Shown: positions 36,552-49,084 of the stretch, piece after piece | How the letters are laid out: every line of letters starts with the position of its first letter | Position numbering within the stretch: position 1 is the stretch's first letter | Source of the DNA: Triatoma infestans | Taxonomy: Eukaryota; Arthropoda; Insecta; Hemiptera; Reduviidae | Length of the DNA: 64,000 bases | Direction: 5' to 3' | Assembly: GCA_011037195.1 (NCBI GenBank) | Contig: JAAEAF010002754.1 | Location: 1-64,000, forward strand | Program-made: the position numbers and the translations under genes | The notes under the pieces: generated by a model | The model's database searches: none | Seen by the model: only the letters and a program-made list of their open reading frames with translations | Told to the model about the DNA's origin: nothing

Positions 36552-39500
36552 TTAACTAAATTGCTGCAATAACATAAAATAAGAATAAGATGCTTGCATG
36601 ATCTGAAACATTTAACCAAAAAAATACAGAATTAATTACTATAATATACATAATTTTCTTCAAAATATTCTGAAAAATAACAAATCAGTTAGGAAATACT
36701 AACTGATTTCTGTGACTACAATGTTTTATGTTAATTTATATGATAAATGGCGGATCCTCAGAATATTTTGTCAAAACTCAGGTAAGAATCAATGTTCTCT
36801 AACTACATACAACACTGCCCAAAGATGACTGCCGGCCTATGAGCCGTGTTCTTTACTTGCAGACATCATTGACCGAAGCCAAGCCCGTTTTCGGGCAGTG
36901 AGTGAGCTGTAAAGGCGCTTAGGAAGAGAAAAGTTATATTTAAGGATACTACCAAATACAGCTCTGAATGATGTCTTGACAAATTTATCGCGAAAACTTC
37001 GAATGCATGCATCGCTTGTACTAAGTATACAATAGGATAACCTAAGTTATAAGCAATAGATGTTCTGTTCGCATGTTAACTTTTCCAAATAGTTTACAAA
37101 ATTAACGAAATTGTGTAAGTCAAACACTCATTAATAACTCCATGAGATTTTTCTCTTAAAATTGTGCATAGCAGATCTTATTTAAAAAAAAATTAAATGG
37201 GTAAGGCTAATTATGAGTTATACATGGTCTAACATGGCAGACATCCCTACCAACATCTTTCATTAGCGTCGCATATCCACAACACGAAAGGGATTAGCTC
37301 AGTGGTAGCGCGCTCGACTAGCAACGCGGAGGTCCCAGGTTCGAGTCCAGCTGCTTCCCTTATATTTTTTCTTCCTAGGAGCCTCTTACAGCTTACTGTC
37401 CGGTGTTGGACAGTGTAGTCTGTATCGAGAGAACACTGTCCGGGGGCGGCCATACACTGAGAAGGCTCCGAAATTTGGGGTAGCTATATGGGCCCGGAAG
37501 GGCTTTGGATAGCATGGGGCTTGGTCCCACCCCACAGACAATAATAATAAAAAAATAAATAAATAAAACCTGCTGTCCTAAAAACATTCTGTTGCTACTT
37601 TGCGTTTTTCAACCACATCTTTGTAGAAACGCGATTACTCGTGATTCTTAAGCGACATACGAACATTTTAAGAATCGTATAATCATAACTTTCACACATT
37701 TTTTGTGATAAGGAAAACACCAAAATTTTTACCTGAGAAAATGTATCCAAATTTGTAGGAAAAACACCCTTGTAATTCATTTTCATTGATTGAGATGCCT
37801 TTAATATAAACATTTGGAAAGTTTTTCGCTCCTGTGGTCGCATTTCATACCAGGGTAGTTCATAAATTGAATTGCAGATGTTGCTACCCTTAACATAAGG
37901 ACATTGTTAATTTAGGATTATGATGTACATATGTTATACCCGGTTATTAACAATATATATTTTTCATGCAAATTTGTTCATTTGGCCAAAAAGTAGTTGA
38001 TGAATTTAAAAATGAAATTAGAAAATAAACGTAATAAAGAGAATATTTAAGAAATCGTGAGTTAAAAGATGGCACTTGCGTCACCAACACAATTTTTGAT
38101 TTAAATGTAAGTATTAATAATTAAAAACTAAAGATCGTAAAAAATTAAAATTGAAATAAAAATTTACCTCTGTTTCCATAAGATCTGATATGTAACAACA
38201 TAAAAACGAATTGAATATGAACAATAATGTGCCGTAAATAAATAGCAAGATCACATATAAACTTTCCACCTAAAATGAAAACAGAAAATCATATAACAGT
38301 AAACCTTAAGACAACACTGAAATCTGGGTGAAAAAATTAATAATAGTGACATATTTGATTATTGATTTACATGCTCATATCCATTCATTACCAAAATAAA
38401 GTAAAAGTATTTATCAAATATATAATATACTTTAGATTATCGGCTTTCAATATTCTGGAAGCCATAAATATTGAATGCATTTTTAACTGTAGTTGGTTGT
38501 TGAAGACTATTGCTAGTACCAGATATCAAGAATTGGGAAGAGGTCGCTACTTAATGATATTATATTTTTCCATTTCTTTCTGCCAAAGATTCTTTTAATC
38601 ATTGACTTGTTTAAGTGACGGCTAAGAGTGCATTTATTGTACCAATTTTCATGAAGTGAGATATAGGCATGTAAATTTGGAAGTAGCCGTATATGGCAAG
38701 AGATTTATACACCACAATACCCACTTTATGATTATTATTATTATATTTAATAATCCACTAAATCAACCAATTAAATTAACCGTTTTTTGTAAAAAGCACT
38801 ATGTGAAACTATCGATATCGTCAGAGATACTTTCCGTGGATAGCCGGCTTCTTTTTGTGGTCATCGACTGTTTTCGGGCGTTGGCCCATCATCAGGATAC
38901 TTTGCTAAAACACACAGAACCACATAGAGCAAAATCAGTCCATACACTGTCTTTGAAAGCGCCCTGCCAAGACTCAACTAGACCAAGAGAAGGCTGCCAA
39001 TACCTGAGCAAGGACACCTGTTGTGTCTTCCACTTTTAAAAGGCATTGTATGCAATATTATTTTTAAAGATGGAAACATCAAACAAAAATTTTTAATCAT
39101 TTTTATTATTGGGTGTTCCACAATGGTCAACAACTGACAGGGTGGTCTTGCGTGATTGAATATTGCTCCTTTACTCAGGGAACAGCAATTGGAAGTAGTA
39201 GGATTGTGTGGATGATTGAGGTTATCAATGTAAATTTCCTCCATTTGGGTTACATATCCCAGTTGTTTAATGTTTCCATTTTTAAAAGGAAAAATGAATA
39301 CTTCGGCTTTTAAAAGTGGAAGACACAATATGTGTCCTAGCTCAGGTATTGGCAGCCTCCTCTTGGCCTAGTTGTGTCTTGGCAGGGCGCTTCCAAAGAT
39401 AGTTTTGCAGACCGATTTTGCTCTGAGCGGGTCTATGATGTCGCACTGTTTTGCCAAAGCATCCTGGTCTCTTTTTGTGGTCCGATACCGGTCGAAGGCC

Positions 39501-42283
39501 ACAAAAAGAAGCAGGCACGGAAAAAATCTCTCATGCTTTCCAGGTCATCTGACTCAACCACAACACCTATCATACGGTATAGCGATTTAGGTAAAACCTT
39601 ATTGGCTGTTCTTCACGGCAAAAGTTATTCAAATTTTGCAAGATTTCAAATTTTACTGTTTTTAAAATTTAATTAGCAAGTTAAATTTTTTTAAAATATA
39701 ATTTGTAAATTCTTTTCTTTTTTTATATAGGAATATGTACGTTTTCTACCTTAAATTTTGCATAAAAAAAAATTGGGTGTGAAACACTCACATGGCTTTC
39801 TCTTACTCTAATTAATGGAAGATTCTTTTTTACCCTTCTTAAATAATAGATGAGGATGGTGAGATTCGGTCTTTGAAAATTAAATAAAAAACTTATATTT
39901 TTGCCAACGTTTCGACAAATATATTATCTTTATCAAGGCCTATCTCAAGACTCTAATTAATATAGAAAAACTTCTCCTGTAAAACGCATTTCTAATGAAC
40001 CGCTTTACTTCAATTTGGAAAACTAACAATGCTGCTAATAGGTATTAATATGCATTAAGTAGGTGGTAAAACCATATATTATACTGAAGTGGTACATTAG
40101 AGGAAAGCATGACGCTACTCTTCCCCCAGAACCCCCGAAAAATGAATTTTCGGCGAAATGTTTCCAATGAAAGTGATACGATATTTATGTGTATAGTTTA
40201 AAAAATCTTTAGAGCCTTGAATAAAAGTTAGGTCTCTGTATTCATAGTTAGTATACCAAATTTAATGTAATCCATCGGTGATTTTATGGAGAAAATCGCA
40301 GAAACCTCTAAAAAAAAAAAACTCAGTTCAAATGCACTTCCAGTCAACCGATCTTCTTCAACTCGAAAATGTGTCCATTTTTTTAATGTAATTAATATTA
40401 TTTAGATGACAGAATTCTATTAAACTAAAATAGCACTTTAGAGGAAAACATACTCCCACCCCTAAAACATTCACTACATCTTTAAATAACAAAATATAAA
40501 GAAATGTACTAATCTCAAACGTACTTTCAATTTATTTATGTATGCATCAACGGACAACAATAACAACTAACAAATTTAAAGCATTTTACTAACAGTAGTT
40601 GCAGCGTACAATGAACTGCAAATCGTTATGGCTATAAAGGTATTTTGTAGTCCAAGATATAAACCAATTGCATCTTTAAGTGCTTCAAATAACCTATAAA
40701 CCAAGAAATGTTAATTGAAATATATAACAAACAAACAAAAATCTAGCGTGAAACACTCATACTACTTTCTCTTAACGTAATTTTACATCGTTAAATTGAC
40801 AAGTCTTCTTCAAACTGATAATTTTTACAAAATGTTTAGTTGCATTTAATGTTATACAATAGGAGATACTGAAAAGTTAACTTAATAAAACGTCCTTTTT
40901 GGAGGGAAGCGTTACCTTCCAGCTCCCACAGTATCCTTCTAATCCCTTTTAATCCAGTATTACAGTACTGTTTTAATCAAATTATTCTCGAGAAAAAGTA
41001 AAAAAAAAAGTGATATGTCTCTGTTAGAATAATTTTATTAAATTTAGATGCTCCTATTGATATAAAACTGAAGTGAAACATTTAATAAAATAATTTGTCA
41101 AATACAATTTTGTAAACTGTATTAATAACTTTATATCATTTATAGATTATGAATAACTTTATACCAAACTGATGGAATTAAAAACTTATTAGCAAATATG
41201 TGCGAAATTTCGGCTGCCTAGAGGAGCCTCTACTAGGTTTAATCCGGCACAGTTTGCGGGCTTAGATATGCGATCTGAGACGGATTCAGCTTCCTTTGAC
41301 ACGTACAAAAAATTGAAAGATAATTCGCTAAAAAAAATATTTCCCTTATCTTAGCGGCATGCAAAACATTTATCTCTGTTTCTTGTAAATTCACATATTT
41401 ATTTACATGTACAACTTACAGCAAGAGAAAGTAGAATCGCACAATCTTTTTAAGTTATTGGCTGAAGAAATACATAGTCATAAATTGCAATAATATATAT
41501 TAAGTAAATAATATGCAGGAAATTATAATTAGATACTCACGTTGAAATTTCCACTTGTCTTCTTATGAGTGTACGGTAAGTATAGTCAATATCCTTTCTT
41601 AATGATGCAGTATAATAAGTTTCAATTTGATAATGAAAAAGTTTAATTTCTAGATAACAAAATATGAGTATCAAGTCAACAGAAGCGAAAGTGCTGAAAA
41701 AAGTACACATTAAATTGAAAGTCCAGAGTATGGTACATATTAGCAGTACCCAATCTTGTAAAGGTCCAGGTGAAAAACCCATAATTCTTTGTAGTGGTGA
41801 CAATAACATTATTTTGAAATCTTCAGAATAAAACAAGGACGCAATCGACTGAAGTAGTGGAACAATAAATACACAACTCCAGACTGTAATCTGTATAGTA
41901 ACATAGGTTTTAATTAGTTTCTTTACAAATTTATAGCGTTTTATAAATTTCTTTCGATCTTCCTCATTGGATTCCATTATTTCATTCAGTTTTTTTAACA
42001 AATGTTTTATTGAATTTTGCTTAAAAAACAATGTTGCATGAAGAATACTATTAATAATGAATGGTGGCAGATAAATAAATTTATCAATATCTATATTTGC
42101 TACACCATCCACATAAATTAGTATCAAGTCGTATGATAAAAAGAAGTATAACACAATATTTTGTATAATATGGCCGAACATTCTTTTCTTATTTCTGTCG
42201 GAAAAATTCAACCAAAAACCTCCAATATTCAATGTAGCATGTAACCATTTCAATGGTTCCGAATCTAATTTTAATAGATCCAT
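36552..42283 (-). CDS. Odorant receptor A (insect 7tm_6 family), five exons
   Basis: Insect odorant receptors are seven-pass membrane subunits that form ligand-gated cation channels with Orco in sensory neurons. Exons on the minus strand: 42283-41541, 40693-40594, 38269-38168, 37888-37733, 36602-36552; introns GT-AG, phases 2, 0, 0, 0; 383 residues if started at ATG 42281-42283, with no internal stop. A longer frame from 42406 adds 41 residues, but the inner ATG lines up with receptor B. Family marks: hydrophobic segments through exon 1, a GLQNTFIAITIC segment in exon 2, ELPWYE in exon 4 followed by basic helix residues and YKG, and ASYSYFMLL in the last exon, the usual C-terminal signature. 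Exon lengths 100, 102 and 156 equal those of receptor B. Whether it is expressed, and the ligand, cannot be told. Confidence 0.93.
36830..36950 (-). mobile_element. SINE body fragment
   Basis: The reverse strand reads cttttctcttcctaagcgcc, tttacagctcactcactgcc, then a scrambled body: the middle of the tRNA-derived SINE without its head. Confidence 0.5.
37286..37568 (+). mobile_element. tRNA-derived SINE with LINE-type 3' tail
   Basis: The head 37289-37358 is a nearly intact tRNA shape: A box tagctcagtggtag, B box ggttcgagtcc. The body shares gagagaacactgtccggggg with copies 1-3. From 37481 the tail tagctatatgggcccggaag and ggctttggatagcatggggc equals the 3' end of the LINE copies at 4.15 kb and 49.73 kb, then (ATAA)n. 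It lies just downstream (in window terms left) of receptor A exon 4, inside intron 4. Confidence 0.85.
38819..39540. repeat. Long fold-back element, family A, with spacer
   Basis: Arms 38819-39079 and 39264-39535 are imperfect inverted copies (cttctttttgtggtc, gcgccctgccaagac, aggctgccaatacctgagc, tgtgtcttccacttttaaaa) separated by about 180 nt. The left arm minus strand at 38899-38862 keeps CUGAUGA-U-GGGC/GCCC-GAAA..GUC-GAUG. It is placed in intron 2 of receptor A. Confidence 0.75.
39860..39955 (-). repeat. Family C fragment with hammerhead-like core
   Basis: The minus-strand motif at 39939-39903 reads GCC-UUGAUAA-A-GAUAA..UUGUC-GAAAC-GUU-GGC; gattcggtctttgaaaatta marks the family end. Confidence 0.5.
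39960..40545 (+). repeat. Family U repeat, extended copies
   Basis: Contains the 5' module (gtggtacattagaggaaagc, cgctactcttcccccagaac, gaaaaatgaattttcggcga) and a second partial copy with cacttccagtcaaccgatct and tagcactttagaggaaaaca. Confidence 0.55.
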
Positions 42284-42474
42284 TACTTGAGACAGGACAC
42301 TATGATAACCACTGACTGAAAGTATGCAGACAAATGAGACATATATGTATGCATCTCTTAAACAATGACATACATGACAATATGAAATATTAATAGAGGT
42401 TTTCAAGAAAATTAGAGCACCCTTTCAATTGGAAAAAAATTACAGTTATTATTCTAAATTATTGTTATTGCTGC

Positions 42475-42790
42475 ACCTCTTGAAATAAACGAGCATAGGA
42501 TAATCATGTCAACAGTGAGCATTAAATAATTATTGAGGTTTTCTATTTTGTGAATGATAAAACAGCATTTATTTGTTTAAAAATGAAATTAGTTTATAGT
42601 TTTCTCCACCTAAAATGATAAAATATTGAAATGTTTCTGTTTCCTGCTAAATTGGTTTATTAAAAAGAGGAAATCATTATTTTTAAACTAACCTCTTGAA
42701 ATAAACGAGCATAGGATAATCATGTCAACAGTGAGCATTAAATAATTATTGAGGTTTTCTATTAAAATTTTGTGAATGATAAGCAGCATT
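42475..42790. repeat. Direct repeat upstream of receptor A
   Basis: A block of about 100 nt starting acctcttgaaataaacgagc and running through tcatgtcaacagtgagc and attattgaggttttctat occurs at 42475-42578 and again at 42691-42790, differing mainly by a 4-nt insertion near the end. The repeat period is 216 nt. Confidence 0.8.
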
Positions 42791-44339
42791 ATAATCAATC
42801 CGTGGGCTGGACAGGTACTTTCACTCCACCACCTCTTTTTTATTTAAAACAAATGAGTAAATCTTTAAGTTTCAAGAAAGTTTGTCATTTTATATATATA
42901 ATTGTATTTACAGCAGTGAAAGAGAGTCGTTTAAACCACCAATTTTTAAGGAACAACCAACCAGTCTTATTTTTTATATAAGTTTTCATCCAAACAAATA
43001 TACGAGTATTTTATGAAGTGTTATATTTATTTGTTGACCGTTGGGATTAATTCTTAGAATAATTTCTGTTAGCTTTTAGGACTGATGTAATGGCGTAAAA
43101 ATGAAAACAGAAGCATTTTTTATTCTTACCTTTATTTCTTTTTTAATTTACTGACCGTTTTGTTCGCCTTCTTCAGGGAATTCTACGCAAAAAAGAAACG
43201 TAGCAGTGCTGAATAAAATAGACAAATATGAGAATTAGTTCAGTAAATTAAAAAAGAAAAACCTCATTAAGGAAAGAAAAAATCCTTGTGTTTCTTGTAT
43301 ACCCAATTGCACCAACCTGAAAAGAAAACAAGAATTTTTCCCAGTATTAAATGTATTTTATTTTCTAAACCTTAGGTCTATATGCTTGGTTCCAATTTTC
43401 TCAAAAATCTTTGAACGCTAAGTTCTCAAGAGAATAATACCATTCAAGAAACTCAAATAATATTATTCTTTCTTAAGTTTGTTTTTCTCTACCTTCCATT
43501 CTACAATCAGCTATTTTCAGAATAATTGACATCATCTCTTCTTCTTTAGCAAATAAAAAGCTTTTCAATTAAATAAAAAACTTCCTTTCTAGCATATAAT
43601 ATCTTATCCTTATTCCTATCTCCGCAATTTTCTCTTCAAAGTCCAAATTGTTTCCGATTATTCCTTTATGTCTTCTTTGCGTGACTTCTAAAAGTAACAT
43701 CCAAAGAAGTTGTATAAGTTGTATGCATGCAACATGCGTCATTCCTACTCATCCGGAAACTCTGTTTAAGCTTACATCCTCTCCTGCCATACACTCTTTT
43801 ATATCGATCAATGAAAGAATCATGGTGCACTCCTTGGCTGCATCATTGACACTCTTAAATATCTCGTGTGAAACTTTCACACGATTTTCTCTGAGTGTAG
43901 TTATTACAAAATTTCCTATAAATTTGGAAATTTTTGAAAAAAAAAGTAAGATCGGATACATAATGGCTGCCCAGATGGCGATTAGAAATTGTCTGTTTTT
44001 ATCCTGTAATCTAAATTATAGTGCCAAAAAAATACATTACACAAACTCAAATTTATCGTTAGAAATGTAACTCATATATTCCACTGAAATCCCTTCAAAA
44101 ACAATTTTATGAATAAAAATAATGTTTATATCTGTGCAGTCAATACTACAAGTTTAAAGAAATCATTGGAGTTGGCTTGCAGAAAGTAAGTTGCCCTTAC
44201 GGCTAACGATTTACATCAAATTTGGAATTGCAGCAATGCTTCTATAGTACTTGAAAATTATATAGTGCTAAAACCAAACATTATACGAGAACGAGATGAA
44301 ACTTTCCGACTAAATAAAGAATAAAGAAAAATAGTGACA
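42791..44339. other. Intergenic, between receptors, left part
   Basis: A minus-strand frame near 43960-43750 (KVSHEIFKSVNDAAKECTMI) looks weakly protein-like but is unrecognised; otherwise AT-rich. Confidence 0.3.
43140..43190 (-). repeat. Family C-like fragment
   Basis: The minus strand has CCCUGAAGA-A-GGCGAAC followed by AAAACGGUC; helix II cannot close, so this is a decayed relative of the hammerhead-like motifs. Confidence 0.35.
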
Positions 44340-45300
44340 TAAGTTCATTTTATTTCTCTATAAAATCTCTTCGTAGGCGCTTTCGTTCAAGTCTGCAAAA
44401 TAAATGTTTGCCGCTGAGGTAACTTTAGAGTTGGATTCATAACTCTTTTCTGATTGGAATTTTTTCAGGTTTGCTAAGAGGCTGAATTACAAAGGGGCCA
44501 TGTCTGGTGAATAGGTGCATTCGACTTGACTTCAAACTTCAGTTCATAAATTTTAGCCATCGCAATTTGAGTTTTGTGGCTAGGAACGTTATTCTGATGA
44601 AACAGACTTTCTTCTTCGCCAGACCTTGGCCTTTTTTACTTAATTGTTTGCATCAACTGGCCCAAAAGATTACAATAATATTCAGCGTTAATCGTTCTGC
44701 CCTTTTCTAGACAATCTACCAAAAAGATTCCTTTAGCGTCCCAAAAAACTGTGGCCATGACCTTCCCTGAAAATAGGCTGCTTTTCGTCTTTTTCGTTGT
44801 TGGTTCTCCCTTACCTGTGTCCATCCATTACTTCAATTGCTGTTTGCTCTCATGCGTATAATGGTGGATCCAGTTTTCGTCCATAGTAACAAACCGCCGC
44901 AAAATGTCTGAAGGATTGGACTGTAAATGGGACAAACATTGCTCCGATACCATCACGCATTGCATTTTTTGATCGGGTGTCGCGACACCCACTTTGCTAA
45001 CGATTTTCACATCTCCAAGATTTCAGCTAGGTTATGAGGATGCACCCTTTCTTTCGATATGCCAGCAATCTCAGGTACCTCTGTCAATTTTAACCGGCGA
45101 TCATTTATAATGGCATTGTGGATTTTTTGGATGATTTTGGTTGTAATCCATTTTGGTCTTCCAGAATGCTCAGCATCTTGAGTGCTCGTACAATCACGTT
45201 TGAAGTTTCCTAACCACATTTTGGCAGTTGTAAATGAAGGAGCAGACTCTCCCAATGTTGCGTCCAACTTCGCCTTTATCTCTGTAGGAGATAAACTTTT
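44340..45300 (-). mobile_element. Mariner transposon relic, near full length
   Basis: Minus frames in order: AKMWLGNFKRDC, GRPKWITTKIIQKIH, RRLKLTEVPEIAGIS, RRFVTMDENWIHHYTHE (first catalytic Asp), GKVMATVFWDAKGIFLVD, a HQNNVPSHK block where the second catalytic Asp has become Asn, TYSPDMAPL, and ANIYFADLNESAYEE. At least three frame breaks and the Asp-to-Asn change make it dead. Confidence 0.88.
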
Positions 45301-45849
45301 GATAAAAAAAATATTTTATCATGGCTGGCACTTCTATTTTTTGCATACTGGAAAACAGCAAACTTAACTTTTCAAGCACTCTGTTTCCACACAAACACAC
45401 ATATACAGACCATTCACTAAAAAAAAATTGTTTTCATATTCAGGGACCTCAAAAAATGCATTTCCTTTAAAAATTCAATTTCAAAAATTTGACACGCTTG
45501 AAATACTTTATTAATTCATTCATAACATTCCTTGTTTGATGAAAACAAGGATTAACCGATCGGAATGACTTCTTATAGGTTTCTGAGTTTTTCAGAATTT
45601 TCTCGAAAACGAATTTCTTAAAAATTAAAACAGTAACTGATATATGTATAAAATTATCAGTAATTTATTTGTAATATTATACCGAAAATTTTATCCCATG
45701 GGGTTATGGGGCTAAGAGAAAGTCAGGTGAATATTTCACACAGATTTTTTTCACTTCACAGAACAGCAATCGAATATTTTAATTTCAGGTTTCAAAATAG
45801 TTTTTTTTTTTTTAATTATTGATATGTATATCTTTTGTTGTTATTGACT

Positions 45850-46890
45850 TCCGCAGCCATTTTCATGAAAAACCATCGGAGAGATTAAAAATATTCTTCT
45901 TGGATTTTGAATGGTCTTGTTCCCCCACTTGTCCGGCGCTTGAACGTGCCGGTGCAAACAGCGTTGTCGCCGTCACTGTGCCATGATTTTCAGATTCTTG
46001 CATACGATATTTTTATTTTTTCACGGCAGTGAAATTTGATTTTTTTCCTCCTTTTTTTTCAAGTCTGTTCATTTATATCAGAGACATAAATGACGAAAGG
46101 CCAATTGAGTTAGTGCGCCAGTATCCCGTGTTGTATGATCTGTCTCACCCAAAATACATGGACACAGACTTCAAGAATTCCATCTGGAATAAAATTGGAG
46201 TAGAAATAGGAAGAAATGGTAAGAAATTCGTGTTTATTTGTGATATTTTGTATTACATTATGAATAGCAACATCTTATAACCAAGATTATAACTCTATTT
46301 TAAGGTTATTCATCTGTTTCACACAGTATACTTTAAACTTACATTTTCTTATATCTAGGCATTTCATTAGCAAGTTAAAGACCCAGCATCAGAATTGAAG
46401 TATTCGGTGAATATTTCCCTTACACGAAATGCATCTGTCATTGCCGTTCCCTCCTTGCAAATGTAAATTTCGTAGTGTGTGACCCGCACTCCTGAAATCA
46501 AATGCTTTTTCAATATAGCTTCCAATTTTCTCGAAAGTAAGTTGAACGAATTTTCTGACATTCTGAAGTATTCATTAAACTTTGTTCCATCGTCCATCAA
46601 TTCCTTGTATAAAGTAACAAATTCCCCTTCTTTTGTTCAATTTATCCATGCCTGATGGACCCACATCCGTTTGTTTTGATTTGTTCTTCCTCTTCTTCAT
46701 CCAAAATCAGATCAATCATCAAGCGTTCATCTTCCGAAAATATCGCCATATTGTTAGCGTCACAAATGCACTGTTAAACGTCGGATTAAACTCTGTCGAG
46801 TGTAATATAAAATCGAGACCGATGGAATCAAGGGCCGGTCACGGCACGAGTCTGTGTGAATCGACCTTTTAACGTGGCTGGTTTTCGATT
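45850..46890. mobile_element. PIF/Harbinger relic with MADF gene and deleted transposase
   Basis: The plus strand to 46218 encodes a MADF-like start (IELVRQYPVLYDLSHPKYMD, then FKNSIWNKIGVEI) ending at a donor GT. The minus strand 46749-46367 encodes a Harbinger transposase N-terminus (EEEEEQIKTNG, LYKELMDDGTKF, NEYFRMSENSFNLLSRKL) joined directly to a C-terminal VREIFTEYFNSD, so the DDE core is deleted. The divergent two-gene layout is that of PIF/Harbinger elements. Confidence 0.7.
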
Positions 46891-49084
46891 GCTAACAGAC
46901 CACGACAGCTTACAGCACCATTCAGACCCACATGCCCTGTATGTAGTCTGGGGAAGACATGACGAGCGAGCACCTAAGATGTACTGTCCTGCAATGTGTT
47001 CGCCATGATTTGGGAATTAACGCGTAACCAGGTATAACCCAAATGACTGTTCTCTATTGACTGCTCGCCAACAAAAATGGCTCAATGCCAATAAAAATTG
47101 GCGTAGGTAAAAAAAAAAAAGTGTAATATTTTATTTTAACTCACTCTTAAACAATAAGCAAGGTTATAACTATTGATACAGTACTAATCAACTGGGCAAG
47201 TTTTTCCTCTACATTTATTTCCCCCTCCCCCGTATTGAAGAATACTTAAAGAATAAATTATTTTCAATTGGTAGAATAATCATTGACTGAGATCCTGATC
47301 TAATTTTATAAACTCGAATCTGTATTTATTTATATTATAAATCCTTTGTAGATAGTACAATATTTAATATAAATTTAGCTATCAACATTAACAAGTATTT
47401 AACAACGCTTACCGATGATTCGAATGATTCGAAAAATCATATTCGTAAATCATGTTTTGGGATCTGAACAAAAACCAGGACCTGTCCATTCTAATTCCTA
47501 TAAATCCTCTATCTATTGAAAACCAAACCAGGATTATATAAAACCCTGTTTCACGTACAAGAAATCAAGCTGAAGATAAACGAGAAGTTGTACTTGATTC
47601 AATAAGAGAAATTTATTCTAACGCAAGGCGATTAGAAAACTAAAAGTAAGATACATTAAAATTATAATTAAAAGATTTATAAAATATTTATAAAAATATT
47701 TTTAAAGATGATCATTTTTATATAGTTTTGTACGTTTTTAAGATCATTTATATGTATTTTTAATACCCCAATTAATATTTAAATTTATATAATTAAATAA
47801 CCTAATCTCCTTAGGAATAACTGTACTAGCCATTTATTTATGGAATTTAGGGTCCATGCAGGAATCTCAGTCTCTTACTAACTAACATCCCTAACATCTA
47901 ACAGTTCTATATAGAGCTTGCAGAAGTGGTTGACTTATGCAACTACTTAGGATTTAGCTATCCATACGCAAACCCTTGCTCGCCACATACACACCCAGAT
48001 AGCCTTTTACTTTGTGGATTTGATGGCACATCAGAGTAGACCCCACTCCCTCTAAACATCTAACATCTAATGACACAACCACATATTTAATGCAATATCT
48101 TGTTTGTATTTTTTTTTTAGAACCAAGAAATAGTTCTAATGGCGTAATAACTTAATGATTGCAATATAATGATTAAATACAGAGTCGCTGTTATAATTAT
48201 TTCATGAACAAAGTGGTAGCAAACTTTTCTTCTTTTTTTTATATAAATTATTGCAAGTTTATAAAGTTCAGTATGATGCAATTCGTTTAATTGTTAAGTG
48301 ATAAAGAAAATTATTAGAATTAATGTTAATAAACAGTTTCATTTATAATTTTACAAGTTTAATTTTAAAACATTTACCTGATCCAAGGGAAACTGTCTAT
48401 TTTAAAATTTACTTTGTTTCAAATCAAAATTAAACGAAGTTGTCCTATAAAAATTTTGTACATAATAAATCTGTCTCTTTTTTTTCAGGAATTTTACAGT
48501 TATATAGCTGACAGATTTCCTTAAAGTAAAATTTTTACTAAACATCTAGTTACCTTTAATACTATTCTATTACCAGGACTTATATTATAATGAACTGATA
48601 CTTTTGAGGAAAACAAAACTCCCTAAAAGCAATTTTCTCGAAAGCAAATTCTAAAAATATTATTGGTCCATGTTGATTGAAAGTTCCACAATGAGTATTA
48701 ATCAACCTAACTAGATCTTATTACATTATTAAGTTGTATTAAAGTAACTTACATATAATTATTAAAGACTTAGCAATGTATTTTGTAACAAATACCACAC
48801 ACTTATTTATGTAATTAGTCTTGATATTAGATGGTATAAAGTTTTATGAAAACTGTTGGAGACGTTTGCAGACACTCAGAATTTTGGCAACTCTTTAATT
48901 CTCCCTAACATTACACAGTTGATTGAAATGACATATGCCCTATTCGACCCACAGAACTTCTCTAAGATCAGTTTTTCCCAGAAAAATGTATCAAACAAAA
49001 GTGTTTGGCCTTCAGTTTTGTAATATAAGATATGAAATTTAAAGAAAATATTAGAGTTATTAAAGTTCAAAACTTAGGGCAAAA
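46891..49084. other. Intergenic, between receptors, right part
   Basis: Ends of the Harbinger element may reach about 47100. The rest is AT-rich with a family U-like piece near 48540-48700. Confidence 0.4.

Noticed and set aside
37289..37358. Functional tRNA gene
   Set aside because: The tRNA shape continues directly into a SINE body shared with three other copies, so it is a SINE head.
43648..44070. 140-codon plus-strand open frame
   Set aside because: No family resemblance; AT-rich with a weakly protein-like opposite strand. No support for a gene.
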